Part shown: positions 61,315 to 64,000 of the stretch, one piece after another
Layout: each line of letters begins with the position of its first letter
Numbering within the stretch: position 1 is the stretch's first letter
Assembly (NCBI GenBank): GCA_003991915.1
Contig: RQTK01000354.1
Coordinates: forward strand, 249,370-313,369
DNA length: 64,000 nt
Reading direction: 5' to 3'
From: Elysia chlorotica
Lineage: Eukaryota > Mollusca > Gastropoda > Plakobranchidae
The notes under the pieces: model-generated
What the model saw: the letters and a program-made list of their open reading frames with translations, nothing else
What the model was told of the DNA's origin: nothing
Database searches by the model: none
Position numbers and translations under genes: made by a program

Positions 61315-63747
61315 TATTATTATTATTATTATTGTTATTAATTTGATTACTATATTATTATATTTTTTATTATTATTCTTATTGTTGATGTTGTCGTTGT
61401 TGTTGTTGTTGTTGTTGTTGTTGCTCTTGTTGTTTCTGATTATTTTATCCGTTATTTTTGTTATTTAAGGCAAGCATGACTTATTTTTTTATAATATGGA
61501 ATTTTAAATTCTTAAATAGTTTGTTCTTATCAACAAATCAAGTCCCCATAGACTTAGCGCAGCCTTACTGGGATCACTCCACGCAGAGACTGGGGACTCA
61601 TCCCTCTTTTGGCAGACTTCTCCACCTGGTGTCGCTGTGGTAGCATCCCTTTGTGCCAGGTAATAGTCAGCCTCGTCTTTGAATTTTGGGTGAGGTGAAG
61701 GGGAGGACGATACTGATGGAGTTTCACTGTCTGCATTGTTCTTGTCATTATTGTTCATGTCTCCATTGTTGCAATTAATGTCGTTGTTGTTGATCATCGT
61801 GCTATTTTTAACATTGCGAATGTCTCTTTGCTGATTCCAATGATGAAAGATTGTATGAAAAAGAAAGAAGAGAAAACCTCAAAAAGATGAGTATGAAAGC
61901 AAGAGGAAAACATCAGTGGTGCTTATTGTGATCGAATTCACAGAATTTTTATGTGTGCACATGTAAACACTTCTGTGTTAAACTTTGCTGATCTTCTAAA
62001 AACTACTAAAAGACTCAAACTCCAATGAGAATATTTCCAGCCTTTTCTTGATCTAGATCAAATTAGTTTGCATTCCTAAAAGGTCTACTGCAGTGTTTCA
62101 GGAGAGACTGTGGTCTCCGCTCATGGTATGCGACTAATGAGTCACATGCGAATCCCAACTTGATTTGAGCCTGTATTATGTATACATATGGGTAGTAATA
62201 TCAACTGAGAAAGGGCCTATACGCCTGTTACATCCACATTTTCTTTAGTCCTTACTCCCCTGTCGGTTTGGTTCATTATTATACCTATGTGTATTTGTTC
62301 TGTTTACTAAACAGTTTCCTGTAGACCAAGTGGAACGAATTCAAAAGATAAGGCCTCAAATCGTCAATATTAGGGAGAAATACCAGCACAGGCTTCATGG
62401 TTGTGTGTTATTTTTTTTAAGAACGACAGGAACTACCCATCTATAGACAGCAGTCTAGCAACTTTACGTGCTGCCACACAGAGACGGTGCGCAGATATCA
62501 GGACTCTTGTCTCAGCTAGTCAAATAAAACTATGTTCACCGATCGAGACAATCGAGGACGAAATCCGATATATGAATTTGCCTAGCGGAAACCTCTTAAA
62601 GAGAAGCTTAGCACTCTACCACATAAGCCACCCCGATCCCTTTGTACAGGCTTTAGCCCCAGTCGAGGCGCACTTTTGTTTTATTCTTATTCATTTTCAG
62701 GATTTACCGATGGATCTTTAGGAAATCTTCTGTTGTCAAGGACGCCGTTTTTCTTTCCTGTGGAGCCAGACTTCTTGGTGGAGCCTTCCGCTTCCTGTAG
62801 ATACCTCTTCAATCTCGTGAGGTACAGGTGGTACGTCGCACATGCTTTAGGAGGGGGGGGGGGGTAAATAGTATACAATCCTGTATGTAATCAGTACGGT
62901 CGTCATGCTTACTGAATATACAAGCGCAGGTCACACGCTGCGAAAACTTGTAAGTTTATATAAACAATTATAATATTGCCGTCGAAACAGTAAACTAATC
63001 ATTTTTCAGAGGTGCCTAAAATTCAGTCATTCCCAAGAAATGCCTTTGTCTGATAAGTACGAAATTACTTGGGAATGACTAAATTTTCAAGCAATTCTTT
63101 TTTAGAGTACATCATAATAGAAAAAAAATTGTTAATAGTTGAGTTAAAAATTAACTAAGTCTATGGGTTACATTGTATAGGCTTTGTTATCTAGAGTATA
63201 GGGAATGAGATGTTACCAATGGGCATATAGGAAGTTGTGAGTTCTGTTTAAGATTTAGTTGCATCTCATGCAATTGAATAACATCGTCAGACGAATAAGT
63301 AGCTAAATGCTAATCGTTGCGAATTTAATTGCGTTAATCTTCGAAAATGACATAAAACAAGCAAGAAAGCAAAACAATACAACAGAATAAACAAGACAAG
63401 CAATGCTACCAACCTGCCCGCCAACCAACAAAAGAATTTCTATCATATGGCACTGAAACGCCTCTGCTTGTTGAACGTCACCCAAGTCTCCCAATGAAAT
63501 GAAATACATTATTTTATCGAAACCCGATTTCTTATCGATGTTCCCAGCACGCCATGACACAAACTGTCATGCCCTGAACGTTATGTCCTGCACTCACCAG
63601 CACTGGGGGTGTTGCACGTGACGAACTTGATGACCTCGCCCATTCGGAAGCCCAGGTTGTCCGACATGTGGCTCAGAATGTCCGTGTTCAGGTCGCTGGT
63701 CTTCAGTTTGTTGGGGCAGGGGGTTCGCGCCACCGGCTGGCTGTTGC
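59690..63747 (-). CDS. Unrecognised gene, last four exons (5' end beyond window), 602 aa seen
   Basis: Exons in coding order: 63747-63598, 62844-62708, 61830-61569, 60951-59690. Their phases (1-1, 1-0, 0-1, 1-stop) chain without a break. The first two encode a compact segment with TPCPNKLKTSDLNTD, LGFRMGEVIKFVTC and ATYHLYLTRLKRYLQ, with three or four cysteines; it looks folded and possibly extracellular. Exon 3 has an Asn/Asp-rich stretch (MINNNDINCNN...) and then Ser/Pro-rich sequence. Exon 4 encodes 419 residues rich in Ser, Thr, Pro, Arg and Gln with dibasic clusters (RRPRLYKRR, VIVRKRLAKRHR). Base composition and long open frames differ from the AT-rich surroundings, which supports real coding. 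I do not recognise the family and assign no function. The start of the gene, and any signal peptide, lies right of 64000. Confidence 0.6.
61105..61430 (+). repeat. Long compound (TAC)n(CAT)n(TAT)n(GTT)n microsatellite
   Basis: TAC units to about 61240, then CAT to about 61312, then TAT, then a separate GTT block near 61395-61425. It lies in an intron of the unrecognised gene; the Tyr- and His-rich frames are artefacts. Confidence 0.98.
61569..61830 (-). CDS. Unrecognised gene, Asn-rich exon
   Basis: The acceptor is GAATCAG behind a long pyrimidine stretch. It encodes QRDIRNVKNSTMINNNDI, more Asn/Asp, then SVSSSPSPHPKFKDEADYY. The donor is CCCA|GTAAGG, phase 1. Confidence 0.55.
62708..62844 (-). 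CDS. Unrecognised gene, basic helical exon
   Basis: The acceptor is TCCTAAAG after a C-rich tract. It encodes CATYHLYLTRLKRYLQEAEG, then Ser/Lys/Gly-rich sequence. The donor is TCG|GTAAAT, phase 0. Confidence 0.55.
63018..63087. repeat. 20-bp stem hairpin in an intron of the unrecognised gene
   Basis: AAAATTCAGTCATTCCCAAG (63018-63037) pairs with 63068-63087 at 19 of 20 positions across a 30-nt loop. Size and shape resemble a small-RNA precursor or a foldback repeat. No expression evidence is available. Confidence 0.88.
63598..63747 (-). CDS. Unrecognised gene, Cys-containing exon
   Basis: The acceptor is CCCTGCAG and the donor is G|GTGAGT; the exon is 150 nt and symmetric phase 1. It encodes RTPCPNKLKTSDLNTDILSH then MSDNLGFRMGEVIKFVTC. 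GC is markedly higher than in the flanks. The xGEVIKFVTC wording faintly recalls a sushi strand, but the rest does not fit. Confidence 0.65.
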
Positions 63748-64000
63748 CTGCAGGGTCCAGCAGGAGAAAAAACACAACAGTGTGTGAAGACATAGTTATG
63801 TAAAGGCAGATAGGTGGAAAAAACAACTTTACAGACTGATAAGGTAAGAGGGCAAAATCTTTCTCATACTTTTTTAAAAACTTTAAATGAACGTTTTGTT
63901 TGCTGGATGGTTTAGCACTTCTAGTTACTAATTACTAGGTTCCTAGTTACTGGGGTCAATGCAAAACTATCCAAGGGGCAAAACTCTGGTTTATCCTCGC

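Noticed and set aside
60976-61341. Tyr/His-rich 121-codon frame
   Set aside because: Translation of (TAC)n and (CAT)n microsatellite in an intron.

Overview
The window is nuclear DNA of an invertebrate animal, most likely a mollusc and probably a gastropod. It is AT-rich and gene-sparse, with short exons in long introns. It holds many trinucleotide and GA microsatellites, tRNA-derived SINEs with a shared core, decayed non-LTR and LTR retroelements, and scattered clusters of TCTAGA/AGATCT hexamers that I associate with gastropod genomes. The organism call is inference; no species marker is present.

Layout. (1) 1-9.4 kb: intergenic and 3' flank, with microsatellites, one SINE and old tandem duplications. 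(2) 9.46-26.85 kb, minus strand: a complete 16-exon MORC-family chromatin ATPase gene, closest to MORC3/MORC4. The exon phases join without a break to give 1230 codons. (3) 27-32.5 kb: an inverted repeat, a Ty3/gypsy integrase remnant followed by a probable 3' LTR, and a 121-bp direct duplication. (4) 32.79-38.0 kb, minus strand: a complete 7-exon biliverdin reductase A gene (290 aa), whose first intron needs a GC-AG splice donor. (5) 38-46 kb: repeats and no convincing gene. (6) 46.1-47.5 kb: a decayed Polinton/Maverick-type fragment with a broken packaging ATPase, a small hydrophobic capsid-associated protein and zinc-finger remains. (7) 50.97-55.37 kb, plus strand: a 3-exon secreted C-type lectin gene (258 aa). 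A LINE fragment sits in intron 1 and another LINE relic lies just upstream. (8) 56.8-58.23 kb: a 5'-truncated, frameshifted non-LTR retrotransposon with its 3' hairpin and (ATT)n tail. (9) 59.69-63.75 kb, minus strand: the last four phase-compatible exons of an unrecognised gene that runs off the right end. It encodes a short cysteine-containing segment followed by a long Ser/Thr/Pro/Arg-rich tail.

The host genes show no operon-like or pathway link. MORC acts in chromatin silencing, biliverdin reductase in haem catabolism and redox defence, and the lectin in extracellular carbohydrate or immune recognition. Apart from the unrecognised gene, the most unusual items are the GC-AG intron, the Polinton relic, two intronic inverted repeats and several recent duplications. 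I saw no tRNA, rRNA or CRISPR locus.
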